Of a DNA stretch of 7,368 nt, positions 1-6,284 are shown in pieces. Below the pieces are notes generated by a model. That model saw only the letters and a list, made by a program, of their open reading frames with translations. It searched no databases and had not been told where the DNA came from. This DNA comes from UBA11710 sp049287025 (GTDB taxonomy: Bacteria > Patescibacteriota > Patescibacteriia > Magasanikbacterales > UBA922), in NCBI GenBank assembly GCA_049287025.1, contig JBAQFA010000072.1:1-7368 (forward strand), given 5' to 3'. A program made the translations under genes and the position numbers. Positions within the stretch are counted from its first letter, which is position 1. Each line of letters begins with the position of its first letter.

Positions 1-905
1 TTATTGATCCGTTCAATAAATTCAGCAAAGCGTTTGGTAACCGATACAATTTCCAAATCACGCAAGCCGTGGTGGAGAACAGGAATGGTGTCAGTGGTTA
101 AGAATTTTTTTATTGGAGAATTGTTTAATTTTTCCGCTGCGCCTGTACCCAGGTTGGCATGAACAAAACAAGCATCTACTTCAATAGCTCCAGCAGTTTC
201 CAGTAAAAATTTAGAATCTTCAATTAGAGTGCCACCACTCAGAGTTTCATCATCAATAATTAAACATTTTTTTCCTTTGACATCGCCTAGGACAGATTTA
301 ATTTTTACTTTTTCATCATTCCCGATTCTTCTCTTATCAATCATAGCAATTGGTAAGTTTAGAGCATCGGCATAGGGCTCAATCATTTTGGCAGCGCCAC
401 CATCTCCAGCTACTAATACATAATCAGTTAGATTCCAATTTTCTTTTAAATAGTTAATCACATCAGGCGCCGCTACAATATGATCAAAAGGAATATTAGA
501 AAAACCTTGGACTTGGGGTGAGTGGAGTTGCATGGTTAAAATTCTGTCAGCGCCAGCCGTTTCTAACAAATCAGTAATTAATTTGGCGGTAATACAAATT
601 CTTGGTTGATCTTTTTTGTCAGAGCGAGAATAAGGGAAATAGGGGAGAACAGCGGTGATGCGTTCGGCTGAAGCATCACGTAGGGTTCTAATTATCATGA
701 GTAACTCCATGATATGAGAATTGGTTGGACTAATTTGCGTTTGAATTACAAAGACATCATCACCACGCACTGGTTCGTCAACAATAACAAATCGATTATC
801 ATTACTAAATTTGAATGATTGAGTTTTGGTTTCTTCAATACCCAAGTGAGTGCAGACTTGTTTGGTAAAGTTTTTATGTGATGATCCGCCGATGATTTTT
901 AGCAT
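1..905 (-). CDS. prs: Ribose-phosphate pyrophosphokinase (PRPP synthetase), 3' end cut by the window
   Basis: This gene makes PRPP from ribose 5-phosphate and ATP. PRPP is the co-substrate of NadC, encoded nearby, and feeds nucleotide synthesis. I translated 301 codons from the ATG at 905 to the left edge without a stop; the family is usually about 310-320 residues, so only a short tail is missing. Visible family blocks are VRGDDVFVIQ (about 46-55), PYFPYSRSDKKDQPR (about 88-102), LHSPQVQGF (127-135), the DKRR flexible-loop start (190-193) and the PRPP-binding loop IDDETLSGGTL (217-227). That loop departs from the common DDxxDTxGT form: leucine replaces the second aspartate and serine the threonine, resembling the SGGT loop of divergent (class II-like) enzymes. 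The start has no Shine-Dalgarno; the upstream bases are A-rich. A TATAAT box lies about 65 bp upstream inside a repeat. Confidence 0.93.
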   Translation of the reverse strand, partial: MLKIIGGSSHKNFTKQVCTHLGIEETKTQSFKFSNDNRFVIVDEPVRGDDVFVIQTQISPTNSHIMELLMIIRTLRDASAERITAVLPYFPYSRSDKKDQPRICITAKLITDLLETAGADRILTMQLHSPQVQGFSNIPFDHIVAAPDVINYLKENWNLTDYVLVAGDGGAAKMIEPYADALNLPIAMIDKRRIGNDEKVKIKSVLGDVKGKKCLIIDDETLSGGTLIEDSKFLLETAGAIEVDACFVHANLGTGAAEKLNNSPIKKFLTTDTIPVLHHGLRDLEIVSVTKRFAEFIERIN

Positions 906-915
906 ATTTTTTTTG

Positions 916-1063
916 TTAATCTCGAACGAAGTGAGAGATCCCTTTTCTGTGGGATTAACTTCGCATTATTTATTATACTGTTTATTGAATTGAAAAGGGA
1001 TCCCTCCCCACCTTCGTCCTCCTTCGCTAAAGCTATGGAGGACTACGGCGGGTTCGGGATTAA
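916..1063. repeat. Composite inverted repeat 1 (REPIN-like doublet), fills the tsaD-prs gap
   Basis: Two related hairpins face each other. The left unit (919-939, + strand) has stem ATCTC/GAGAT. The right unit (1000-1060, read on the minus strand) has stem ATCCC/GGGAT and encloses a second perfect hairpin, GTCCTCC (1016-1022) with GGAGGAC (1037-1043). The inward tails GATCCCTTTTC (937-947) and GAAAAGGGATC (992-1002) are perfect reverse complements. The unit starts with TTAAT and closes with its counterpart. It supplies the tsaD stop codon (1060-1062) and ends 10 bp before the prs ATG. The same architecture recurs at 1690-1827 and 3836-3958. The nested hairpin may also end tsaD transcription, but there is no long T-tract. 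Confidence 0.8.
965..977 (-). promoter_or_regulatory. Probable prs promoter (-10 box) inside the repeat core
   Basis: A perfect TATAAT on the minus strand (972-977) lies in the loop between the two arms of the composite repeat. Transcription would begin near 965 and give a leader of about 60 nt. That leader contains the whole left repeat hairpin and a GTTAATC/GATTAAC stem. No good TTGACA-like -35 lies at 17 bp, so the call rests on the -10 and its position. Confidence 0.5.
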
Positions 1064-2178
1064 AAAGAAATTTCCCAATTCGGATCAGCCTTTATTTTGT
1101 TCCATTTAGTAAATTTTTTATCCTTGGCCTTATAATAACCAGCCACAGCAATCATGGCAGCGTTGTCCATAGCGTATTTGATAGAAGGAACTAGAAGTAG
1201 GGAATAAGGACTAATTTCATTTTGGAGTGTTTCTCGAAGTTTTTTGTTAGCAGCCACACCCCCACCAAGAATAACAGTTTTTGGTTTATATTTCAAAACC
1301 GCTTTTAGAGTTTTTCCTACCAAGACATCAATAATTGCTTGTTCAAAAGAGGCGCAGAAATCATTTAGAGTAATTTTTTTATTTAGTTTATTATCCCTTA
1401 GCCAATACAAGGCAGAAGTTTTAAGACCAGCGAAACTAAAGTCAAAATTTTTCTTATCTAGCATTGGACGAGGAAATTCAATCGCTTTAGTGTTTCCAGT
1501 CTCAGCAAATTTGGAAATTTTTGGTCCACCAGGATATTCAAAATTTAAAAGTTTTGCCACTTTATCAAAACATTCTCCAGCGGCATCATCTAGGGTGGCA
1601 CCAATTTTTTTGTAACTACCTTGTTTTTTGATTAAAATTAATTCTGTGTGTCCACCACTGGCTATAAGAGCGAGTGCAGGATATGTAGGTTCATCCCGAG
1701 GAGGCACGACGAGGGATCTTTCGGAGACAATAGTTAAGGCCTTACATTTATCTTTTGTGTTTTGTAAATTTTTCTCTTCGAAAGATTCCTCCTCAACTCG
1801 ACTTTGTCGAGTTTCGTTCGGAATGAATGGCGAATGTATGTGTCCCTCAATATGATTCACACCTATCAGTGGTATATCCCAAAGATAAGATAATGTCTTG
1901 GCTGCTTCTACACCTACTAATAGCCCAGTAATTAATCCGGGTCCAGAGGTAACACAAATAACGTCGGGTTTTTGTTCGCCAAGCACTTCTTCAACTAGTG
2001 GTAATATTTTCTCTGCATGCATTCTTCCAGCAATTTCTGGTACTACACCACCATATTTTTTGTGTATCTCAATTTGGCTAGCAGTGAGTTCGGCTAGAAT
2101 TTCAAATCCACTCTGGTCAGCTTTGACTAGAGCAACAGAGGTATCGTCACAAGAACTTTCAATACTTAGTATACGCAT
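1060..2178 (-). CDS. tsaD: tRNA N6-adenosine threonylcarbamoyltransferase TsaD, with a repeat-encoded insert
   Basis: TsaD transfers the threonylcarbamoyl group to A37 of ANN-decoding tRNAs, working with TsaB and TsaE in most bacteria. Family marks: ESSCDDTSVAL (7-17), the metal-binding HIEGH (H109, H113), SGGHT (174-178), DDAAGECFDK (197-206), FSFAGLKT (247-254), GGGVAANKKLR (305-315) and KYAMDNAAMIA with D338 (334-344). It has 372 residues; E. coli TsaD has 337. The surplus is explained by residues 118-163, which are exactly the 46 codons of a repeat at 1690-1827. The insert sits between the HxEGH helix and the PALALIASGGHT strand, in a loop of the family. The catalytic blocks are intact, so the enzyme is probably active. 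The ATG at 2178 puts the ESSCDDT motif at the usual distance from the N-terminus; there is no Shine-Dalgarno. Confidence 0.95.
   Translation of the reverse strand: MRILSIESSCDDTSVALVKADQSGFEILAELTASQIEIHKKYGGVVPEIAGRMHAEKILPLVEEVLGEQKPDVICVTSGPGLITGLLVGVEAAKTLSYLWDIPLIGVNHIEGHIHSPFIPNETRQSRVEEESFEEKNLQNTKDKCKALTIVSERSLVVPPRDEPTYPALALIASGGHTELILIKKQGSYKKIGATLDDAAGECFDKVAKLLNFEYPGGPKISKFAETGNTKAIEFPRPMLDKKNFDFSFAGLKTSALYWLRDNKLNKKITLNDFCASFEQAIIDVLVGKTLKAVLKYKPKTVILGGGVAANKKLRETLQNEISPYSLLLVPSIKYAMDNAAMIAVAGYYKAKDKKFTKWNKIKADPNWEISF
1690..1827. repeat. Composite inverted repeat 2, an in-frame 46-codon insert in tsaD
   Basis: Left unit (+ strand): TTCAT then stem ATCCC (1693-1697)/GGGAT (1713-1717). 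Right unit (minus strand): TTCAT then stem ATTCC/GGAAT (1785-1789 and 1820-1824), enclosing a perfect 8-bp hairpin AACTCGAC/GTCGAGTT (1795-1802, 1806-1813). The inward tails 1712-1726 and 1776-1790 are inverted copies with 2 mismatches in 15. The unit is 138 bp, divisible by three, and its edges fall on codon boundaries (residues 118-163 of TsaD). Confidence 0.85.
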
Positions 2179-2188
2179 ATTTATAAAT

Positions 2189-2256
2189 TACGTACTAATT
2201 ACGAGACTTACCAATATACAAATTCGAAAATTTGTAAGTTTTGTAATTAGTACGTA
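2189..2256. repeat. 68-nt palindromic repeat in the tsaD leader
   Basis: The outer arms TACGTACTAATTAC (2189-2202) and GTAATTAGTACGTA (2243-2256) pair perfectly over 14 bp. Inside, ACTTAC/GTAAGT forms a second stem and AAATT/AATTT a short apical one. It fills nearly all of the space between the tsaD start (2178) and the TAGAAT box at 2262-2267. If transcribed it would fold just 5' of the start codon. I see no ligand-binding motif, so it reads as an inserted repeat rather than a riboswitch. Confidence 0.75.
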
Positions 2257-2261
2257 TGCTT

Positions 2262-2267
2262 ATTCTA
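2262..2267 (-). promoter_or_regulatory. Possible tsaD promoter -10 box abutting the nadB terminator
   Basis: TAGAAT on the minus strand follows the terminator T-tract directly. The surrounding 16 bp (2261-2276) are identical to 7110-7125, upstream of nadE. Transcription would start near 2255, at the edge of the leader palindrome. The -35 candidate (TGGTAA, 17 bp upstream, inside the hairpin) is weak. Confidence 0.4.
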
Positions 2268-2269
2268 AC

Positions 2270-2292
2270 AAAAAAGCTGGATTTTTACCAGC
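2270..2292 (-). terminator. Rho-independent terminator of nadB
   Basis: On the minus strand, GCTGG pairs with CCAGC around a 7-nt A/T loop and is followed by six T. It begins one base after the nadB stop codon (2294-2296). This marks the end of the nad transcription unit before tsaD. Confidence 0.75.
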
Positions 2293-2293
2293 C

Positions 2294-3916
2294 TTATTTG
2301 ATATAGTGACAGCCAACACTTTTTTTTCTTTCTAGAGCTGATTTGGTAATTAAAATTGCCACAGTACAGAGATTTTTTAATTCAATAATGTCTTTGTTCA
2401 CACCTTTTGCAAATATTTGATTAATTTTTTGATAGTATCCTGATAATATTTCTATGGTTTCTAAAAGTTTTTTTGGTTTACGAACAATGCCGACGTTTTG
2501 CCACATGAGTTCTTGAATTGAATGTTTTATTTTTTTGACAGTTGTATTATTGGTATGTGTTATGTGGTATGTGTTATGTGTAGAATGTTGAATATTGAAT
2601 GTAGAATATTTTTTTACATAATTCTTGGTAGAATTTATTGCCCGTGATGAAAAAACCATCGCTTCTAGTAAAGAATTTGAGGCTAGGCGATTGGCACCAT
2701 GCACACCAGTGTGAGCCACTTCACCAAAAGCAAAGAGACCAGGGATATTAGTTTGGCCATTTAGATCAGTATGGACACCACCACAAATAAAATGGGCAGC
2801 TGGGGAAACAGGAATTAAATCTTTATCCATTTTGATCCCATACCACCAGAGTTCGTTATAAATATAAGGGAAGCGTTGTTTGATATATTCCGTACCTTTG
2901 TGTCTAATGTCTAAATATGTTTGTCCTTTTTTTGCTTCATTAAAAATGGCTCGACTGACAATGTCGCGGGGAGCAAGTTCTTTTAGTTTGTCATATTTGT
3001 GCATGAATTTTTGGCTTTTGGTATTTACCAATAGTGCCCCTTCACCACGTAGAGACTCGGACAATAAAAAGGCAGGTTTATTTTTTTTATCCAGAGCCGT
3101 GGGGTGAAACTGAATAAACTCCAGATCTTTAATTTCCGCACCAATTTCATAAGCCAGGGCAATGCCATCGCCAGTAGCAATTTTAGGATTAGAATTACGC
3201 AAGTAAACTTGACCAGCGCCACCGGTGGCTAAAATAGTAGCTTTACTTTGAAAAGTTTTAATTTTATTATTTTCAATGTCTAGTACAAGTGCACCAATAC
3301 AGTGATCTGTGATCTGTGATCTTCTTTTTTTTGTCTTATTTTTTTGATCACTGATCACTGATTCTTGATTTTCTGTTAATAATTTAAAAGCCAAGTGAGA
3401 TTCGAAGATCTTTATATTTCCGTTATGCCTTACTTGATGGATCAAAGCACGTTCAATTTCTTTACCAGTAGTATCATTGACATGGGCAATGCGTCGTTCA
3501 GAGTGTCCACCTTCGCGAGTGAGACAGAGTTTATTTTCGGCCTTGCTAAAACCCACACCAAGTTTTAGTAAACGTTTTATTTCTTTTGGTCCTTGTTTGA
3601 TCATTGTCTCTACCGCTTTTTTATCGTTTAGAAAACAGCCAGCTTTGAGTGTGTCCGCAATATGTTTTTTAAAATTATCAGTTTTGCTAAGTACTGAAGC
3701 AATTCCACCTTGGGCATAATTGGTATTACTCTCAGCCAGTTCTTTTTTGGTCACAATCGCGACTTTGCCATGTTTAGCAGCTTGCAAAGCAAAATTAAGG
3801 CCTGCAATACCAGAACCGATGACTAGGAAGGAATATTCATTCCGAGGAGTGGAACGACGAGGAATCTTTTTTACCACTACACTTTTTTTTCTAACTGTTT
3901 GTTGGATTTTTTGCAT
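2294..3916 (-). CDS. nadB: L-aspartate oxidase NadB
   Basis: This FAD enzyme oxidises L-aspartate to iminoaspartate, the first step of NAD synthesis; the family can use oxygen or fumarate as acceptor. Marks: dinucleotide-binding VIGSGIAGL (32-40), NTNYAQGGIA (64-73), REGGHSERRIAHVNDTTG (134-151), ATGGAGQVY (230-238), QFHPTAL (269-275), SESLRGEGA (286-294), APRDIVSRAI (315-324), HFICGGVHTD (375-384) and GEVAHTGVHGANRLASNSLLEA (398-419). This is succinate dehydrogenase-like architecture with all catalytic blocks intact. Three segments look foreign: residues 1-27 (composite repeat 3), about 184-207 (inverted heptamers) and 437-456 (heptamers in the linker before the C-terminal helical domain). 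The ATG at 3916 lies inside the repeat; a GTG about 14 codons in is an alternative. The gene starts 42 bp after the nadC stop and ends in a terminator. Confidence 0.96.
   Translation of the reverse strand: MQKIQQTVRKKSVVVKKIPRRSTPRNEYSFLVIGSGIAGLNFALQAAKHGKVAIVTKKELAESNTNYAQGGIASVLSKTDNFKKHIADTLKAGCFLNDKKAVETMIKQGPKEIKRLLKLGVGFSKAENKLCLTREGGHSERRIAHVNDTTGKEIERALIHQVRHNGNIKIFESHLAFKLLTENQESVISDQKNKTKKRRSQITDHCIGALVLDIENNKIKTFQSKATILATGGAGQVYLRNSNPKIATGDGIALAYEIGAEIKDLEFIQFHPTALDKKNKPAFLLSESLRGEGALLVNTKSQKFMHKYDKLKELAPRDIVSRAIFNEAKKGQTYLDIRHKGTEYIKQRFPYIYNELWWYGIKMDKDLIPVSPAAHFICGGVHTDLNGQTNIPGLFAFGEVAHTGVHGANRLASNSLLEAMVFSSRAINSTKNYVKKYSTFNIQHSTHNTYHITHTNNTTVKKIKHSIQELMWQNVGIVRKPKKLLETIEILSGYYQKINQIFAKGVNKDIIELKNLCTVAILITKSALERKKSVGCHYIK
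2551..2606. repeat. Heptamer tandem repeat (8 units) within nadB
   Basis: On the + strand, four units alternating TGGTATG and TGTTATG are followed by TGTAGAA, TGTTGAA, TATTGAA and TGTAGAA: eight contiguous 7-bp units with substitutions but no length change. It encodes NadB residues 437-456 (rich in T, H, N, I), in the linker between the FAD/fumarate-reductase-like part and the helical C-terminus. No stop arises in the coding frame. Confidence 0.8.
3302..3371. repeat. Inverted pair of heptamer repeats within nadB
   Basis: Three GTGATCT units (3302-3322) face four related units (TTGATCA, CTGATCA, CTGATTC, TTGATTT; 3344-3371) across a T-rich spacer. The inner arms (3300-3314 and 3346-3360) are reverse complements at 14 of 15 positions. 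They encode NadB residues of about 182-206, a charged stretch (QKNKTKKRR) between two beta-strands where the family has a short variable turn. Confidence 0.75.
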
Positions 3917-3958
3917 ATATCTTTTTTCAAAATATCCCTCACATTCGTTCGGGATGAA
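3836..3958. repeat. Composite inverted repeat 3, spans the nadC-nadB junction and the nadB 5' end
   Basis: Left unit (+ strand): TTCAT then ATTCC/GGAAT stem (3839-3843, 3861-3865). Right unit (minus strand): TTCAT then ATCCC/GGGAT stem (3934-3938, 3951-3955). The 123-bp unit begins directly after the nadC stop codon and ends exactly after codon 27 of nadB, just before the FAD-binding strand. It therefore carries the nadB start codon and leader. Its left hairpin closely matches the one at 1693-1717, with a two-sided C-G to T-A change in the stem. Confidence 0.8.
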
Positions 3959-4846
3959 CTAACAAATATCAAGTGAAATATCCAAAGACTTTATAGAATG
4001 TGTTAAGGCGCCAATTGAAATAATATCTACACCAGTTTTGGCATACTTAGAAATATTTGTTTCATTTATACCACCAGAAGCTTCAAGAATAAGATTTGGG
4101 TTTATAGTTTTTATTTGTGGTACAAGTTTTTTGATTTGTTCTGGTTTCATATTATCTAGCATTATCGCACCAGGTTTTAATCCTAAAAATTCCCAGACTT
4201 GTTGCTCAGTTTTACATTCGATTTCAAAAAACGAATAAGGAGTAAGGAATAAGGAGTAATTAATAAATTTAATGTGATTATCTTTGATCAATATCCAATC
4301 ATGAAGTCCTAAACGATGTGTGCTACCACCACCAAGTGTGACAGCTTTTTTGTCTAATAAGCCCCATTGAGTTTTGCGTGTAGGACAGATAAGGACTTTG
4401 TTGTGAGTAAATTTAACTATTTTGTTTGTTTGTGTAGCAATACCGGACATGCGTTGGAGAATATTTAATATTGTGCGCTCTAGCTTTAGAATATCTTTTA
4501 TTTTTCCTTTAATTTGCAATATTTGTTGTCCCTTTTTAATTGAATCACCGTCTTTTTTGTATTTTGTTATGTGTATTTTGTATTTTGTGAGTATCCAGGT
4601 TATTTCTTCTAATCCAGCAATAATTCCATTCTCTTTAGCCATCACAATAGCTGTGGTAGGGGAGTTGTGTTTGATAATTAGATCACTAGTAATATCGCCT
4701 CTGTCTCCAAGATCTTCAGCAAGAAACCAGTCAGTCAAAAATTTTACTTGTTTTTTATAAGTAGGATTTGAAAGTTTTAACTTTTCTTTTTGATTAAAGT
4801 ATTTTTGGATAGTTTGTTTTTTAGTCATATTATTTTCACGTAACAT
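3959..4846 (-). CDS. nadC: Nicotinate-nucleotide pyrophosphorylase (quinolinate phosphoribosyltransferase) NadC
   Basis: NadC converts quinolinate and PRPP to nicotinate mononucleotide, CO2 and pyrophosphate. Marks, numbered from 4846: AEDLGDRGDITSD (43-55), KENGIIAGLEE (71-81), ILNILQRMSGIAT (127-139), PTRKTQWGLLDKKAV (155-169), GGGSTHRLGL (172-181), LIKDNH (186-191), MLDNM (229-233), EASGGI (255-260) and SIGALTHS (277-284). This is the complete phosphoribosyltransferase barrel at 295 residues. The HR motif reads GGGSTHR rather than the more common GGGxNHR. Residues 87-98 and 197-205 are coded by heptamer tracts; the second replaces part of the helix after KDNH. The first six codons lie in repeat sequence, so the ATG at 4828 may be the true start; neither has a Shine-Dalgarno. 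The stop (3959-3961) abuts composite repeat 3. Confidence 0.95.
   Translation of the reverse strand: MLRENNMTKKQTIQKYFNQKEKLKLSNPTYKKQVKFLTDWFLAEDLGDRGDITSDLIIKHNSPTTAIVMAKENGIIAGLEEITWILTKYKIHITKYKKDGDSIKKGQQILQIKGKIKDILKLERTILNILQRMSGIATQTNKIVKFTHNKVLICPTRKTQWGLLDKKAVTLGGGSTHRLGLHDWILIKDNHIKFINYSLFLTPYSFFEIECKTEQQVWEFLGLKPGAIMLDNMKPEQIKKLVPQIKTINPNLILEASGGINETNISKYAKTGVDIISIGALTHSIKSLDISLDIC
4233..4260. repeat. Heptamer tandem repeat (4 units) within nadC
   Basis: On the + strand the units are GAATAAG, GAGTAAG, GAATAAG and GAGTAAT. They encode NadC residues of about 197-205 (YSLFLTPYS), where the family normally has a helix with alanine and basic residues between the KDNH and IE(V/C)E strands. 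Confidence 0.75.
4554..4588. repeat. Heptamer tandem repeat (5 units) within nadC
   Basis: On the + strand the units are TTTTTGT, ATTTTGT, TATGTGT, ATTTTGT and ATTTTGT. They encode NadC residues of about 87-98 (TKYKIHITKYKK), in the N-terminal alpha/beta domain. The low complexity would also suit simple AT bias, but the exact 7-bp step matches the other tracts. Confidence 0.6.
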
Positions 4847-4909
4847 ATATTACATATCACGTATCAAGTAATAATCATTTTGTGTTATGTGTTACGTGCT
4901 ATGTGTTAT
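4837..4909. repeat. Inverted heptamer repeats between nadA and nadC
   Basis: One arm (4837-4871) is five units (CACGTAA, CATATAT, TACATAT, CACGTAT, CAAGTAA). The other (4882-4909) is four units of the reverse-complement style (GTGTTAT, GTGTTAC, GTGCTAT, GTGTTAT). The tract contains the stop codon of the nadA fusion (4906-4908) and the upstream of the two candidate nadC ATGs (4844-4846). An imperfect hairpin is possible. Confidence 0.75.
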
Positions 4910-6276
4910 GTGATTTTCATCATTTTTTCTACTGCTTTTTTTGCTTTTTTAATAATGTCTTTATCAACCTCTACAATTTGTTTTTTGGTCGGTTTTTTTA
5001 GAGCTTGTAAAATATCTTCTAGTTTTATTTTTTTCATGTAAGGGCAGAGATTGCAAGTACCAACAATATTTTTGTTAGGAAATTCAGTGCGTACACGATC
5101 AGTAATACCACATTCGGTAATTAGCATTAAATTTTTTGTCTTAGTATTTTTTACATAATTTACAATATCAGTGGTAGAGCCAGCCAGGTCAGCATGGTCA
5201 ACCACAGCGGGATTGCACTCAGTATGAGCCAAGACTTTGGCATCAGGGTATTGTTTACGTAGTTTTATTAGCCATTCAGCTTTGAAATCCTCGTGTACTA
5301 TACAGGTTCCGTCCCAGAGAATCAATTTTTTCTTGGTCAATTTTTGCAAATTTTTCCCCATCAATTTGTCTGGAATAAAAATCACTTCTTCATTTTTTAA
5401 TGAGTTTATTACTTTTAGAGCATTGGCCGAAGTGCAGACAATATCAGATTCAGCTTTTACATCAGCATAAGTATTGATATAACAAACCACTGGCACGCCA
5501 GGATGTTTTTGTTTTAGTTTTCTAACATCTTTGGCAGTAATTGATTCAGCCAGAGAACAACCTGATGTAGCCGGGACTAAGACTTGTTTTTTTGTATTTA
5601 AAATTTTGGCAGTCTCGCCCATGAAGTACACTGAACAAAAAATAATTTTTTTGGCTTTAATTTTTTGTGCGATTTTACTAAGGCCATACGAATCACCAAT
5701 ATAGTCAGCCACGCCATACATTATGTCCGGGGTTTGATAAGAGTGGGCGAGGATAACAGCCTTTTGCTTTTTCTTTAATTTATTTATTTCCAAAGTTAAT
5801 GGCGCCATGGTTTCACATTGTTCCCACGTATAGCAAGTGTGATGAAGTTTTTCAAATAATCTCTCGGTTTCTTGTCTCAATTCAGTTGCACTTATATCAA
5901 TATTTTTTTTAATATTTTTGACTTGGTGTTTTTTCGCTCTAAATAATTTAGCGACAACTTTGTTACCAGTATAAACCACGTCAAATTTACCAACAATTTT
6001 TTCTACATGCTTTACCCAATTAGTCTCGTCGTGAATATCTGGTATAGCCACGATTTTATATTTAGTTTTGTTCTTTATAATTTTTTCAATCATGGCTTTG
6101 CGTTCTGCAAAACTATAGGGATTATCTTTTGTGCCACTATATTGTGAACTGCCAATGCCAATAATAATTTTTGCTTGCCTTGAGCTAGTCGAAAGGTCTG
6201 AGGAAATTTGTTTTATAGCATCAAGATGACCTTGGTGAAAAGGTTGGAAGCGTCCGATAAATAAGGCTCTTGGCAT
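4906..6276 (-). CDS. nadA: Fusion of NadM-like NMN/NaMN adenylyltransferase and quinolinate synthase NadA
   Basis: Two enzymes in one 456-residue frame. Residues 1 to about 135 are an archaeal-NadM-like nucleotidyltransferase: GRFQPFHQGHL (8-18, HxGH ATP site), IGIGSSQYSGT (39-49), NPYSFAERKAMI (52-63), YTGNKVV (102-108) and ISATELR (128-134, the ISxTxxR motif). Residues of about 150-456 are NadA, which makes quinolinate from iminoaspartate and dihydroxyacetone phosphate with a 4Fe-4S cluster. Its marks are LAHSYQTPDI (176-185), GDSYGL (194-199), NTYADVKAESDIVCTSANA (268-286), ECNPAVVDHADLAGSTT (353-369) and CNLCPYM (408-414). Likely cluster ligands are C214, C281 and C411. The stand-alone families are about 170 and 300-350 residues, so both domains are nearly full. 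The ATG at 6276 is two codons before the first motif strand. M157 could allow internal initiation of NadA alone, but no Shine-Dalgarno is visible. Residues of about 25-34 are repeat-derived. Confidence 0.95.
   Translation of the reverse strand: MPRALFIGRFQPFHQGHLDAIKQISSDLSTSSRQAKIIIGIGSSQYSGTKDNPYSFAERKAMIEKIIKNKTKYKIVAIPDIHDETNWVKHVEKIVGKFDVVYTGNKVVAKLFRAKKHQVKNIKKNIDISATELRQETERLFEKLHHTCYTWEQCETMAPLTLEINKLKKKQKAVILAHSYQTPDIMYGVADYIGDSYGLSKIAQKIKAKKIIFCSVYFMGETAKILNTKKQVLVPATSGCSLAESITAKDVRKLKQKHPGVPVVCYINTYADVKAESDIVCTSANALKVINSLKNEEVIFIPDKLMGKNLQKLTKKKLILWDGTCIVHEDFKAEWLIKLRKQYPDAKVLAHTECNPAVVDHADLAGSTTDIVNYVKNTKTKNLMLITECGITDRVRTEFPNKNIVGTCNLCPYMKKIKLEDILQALKKPTKKQIVEVDKDIIKKAKKAVEKMMKIT
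6177..6203. repeat. Short TCGA-centred repeat within the adenylyltransferase domain
   Basis: This GC-richer stretch around AGTCGAAAGG, flanked by CTTGAGC and TCTGAGG, resembles the CTGAGnnnnTCGAAAGG type of dispersed repeat found in many bacterial genomes (from memory, not searched). It encodes about DLSTSSRQA (27-35), between the first helix and second strand of the NadM-like domain, which usually joins with a shorter turn. Confidence 0.5.
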
Positions 6277-6284
6277 ATAATTTG

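Noticed and set aside
1244..2335. Open frames on the + strand opposite tsaD, and similar ones opposite nadB, nadC and nadA
   Set aside because: They lie antisense to well-supported enzymes and show no family motifs.
2551..2606. Possible CRISPR array from regular repeats
   Set aside because: Units are 7 bp and contiguous, without unique spacers of even length, and no cas gene is present.
3025..3222. Second minus-strand frame inside nadB
   Set aside because: It overlaps the conserved NadB frame and has no independent support.
5793..5820. Separate nadA gene starting at the internal ATG (codon 157)
   Set aside because: The frame is continuous with the adenylyltransferase and no ribosome binding site or promoter is visible, so a fusion is simpler; internal initiation is not excluded.
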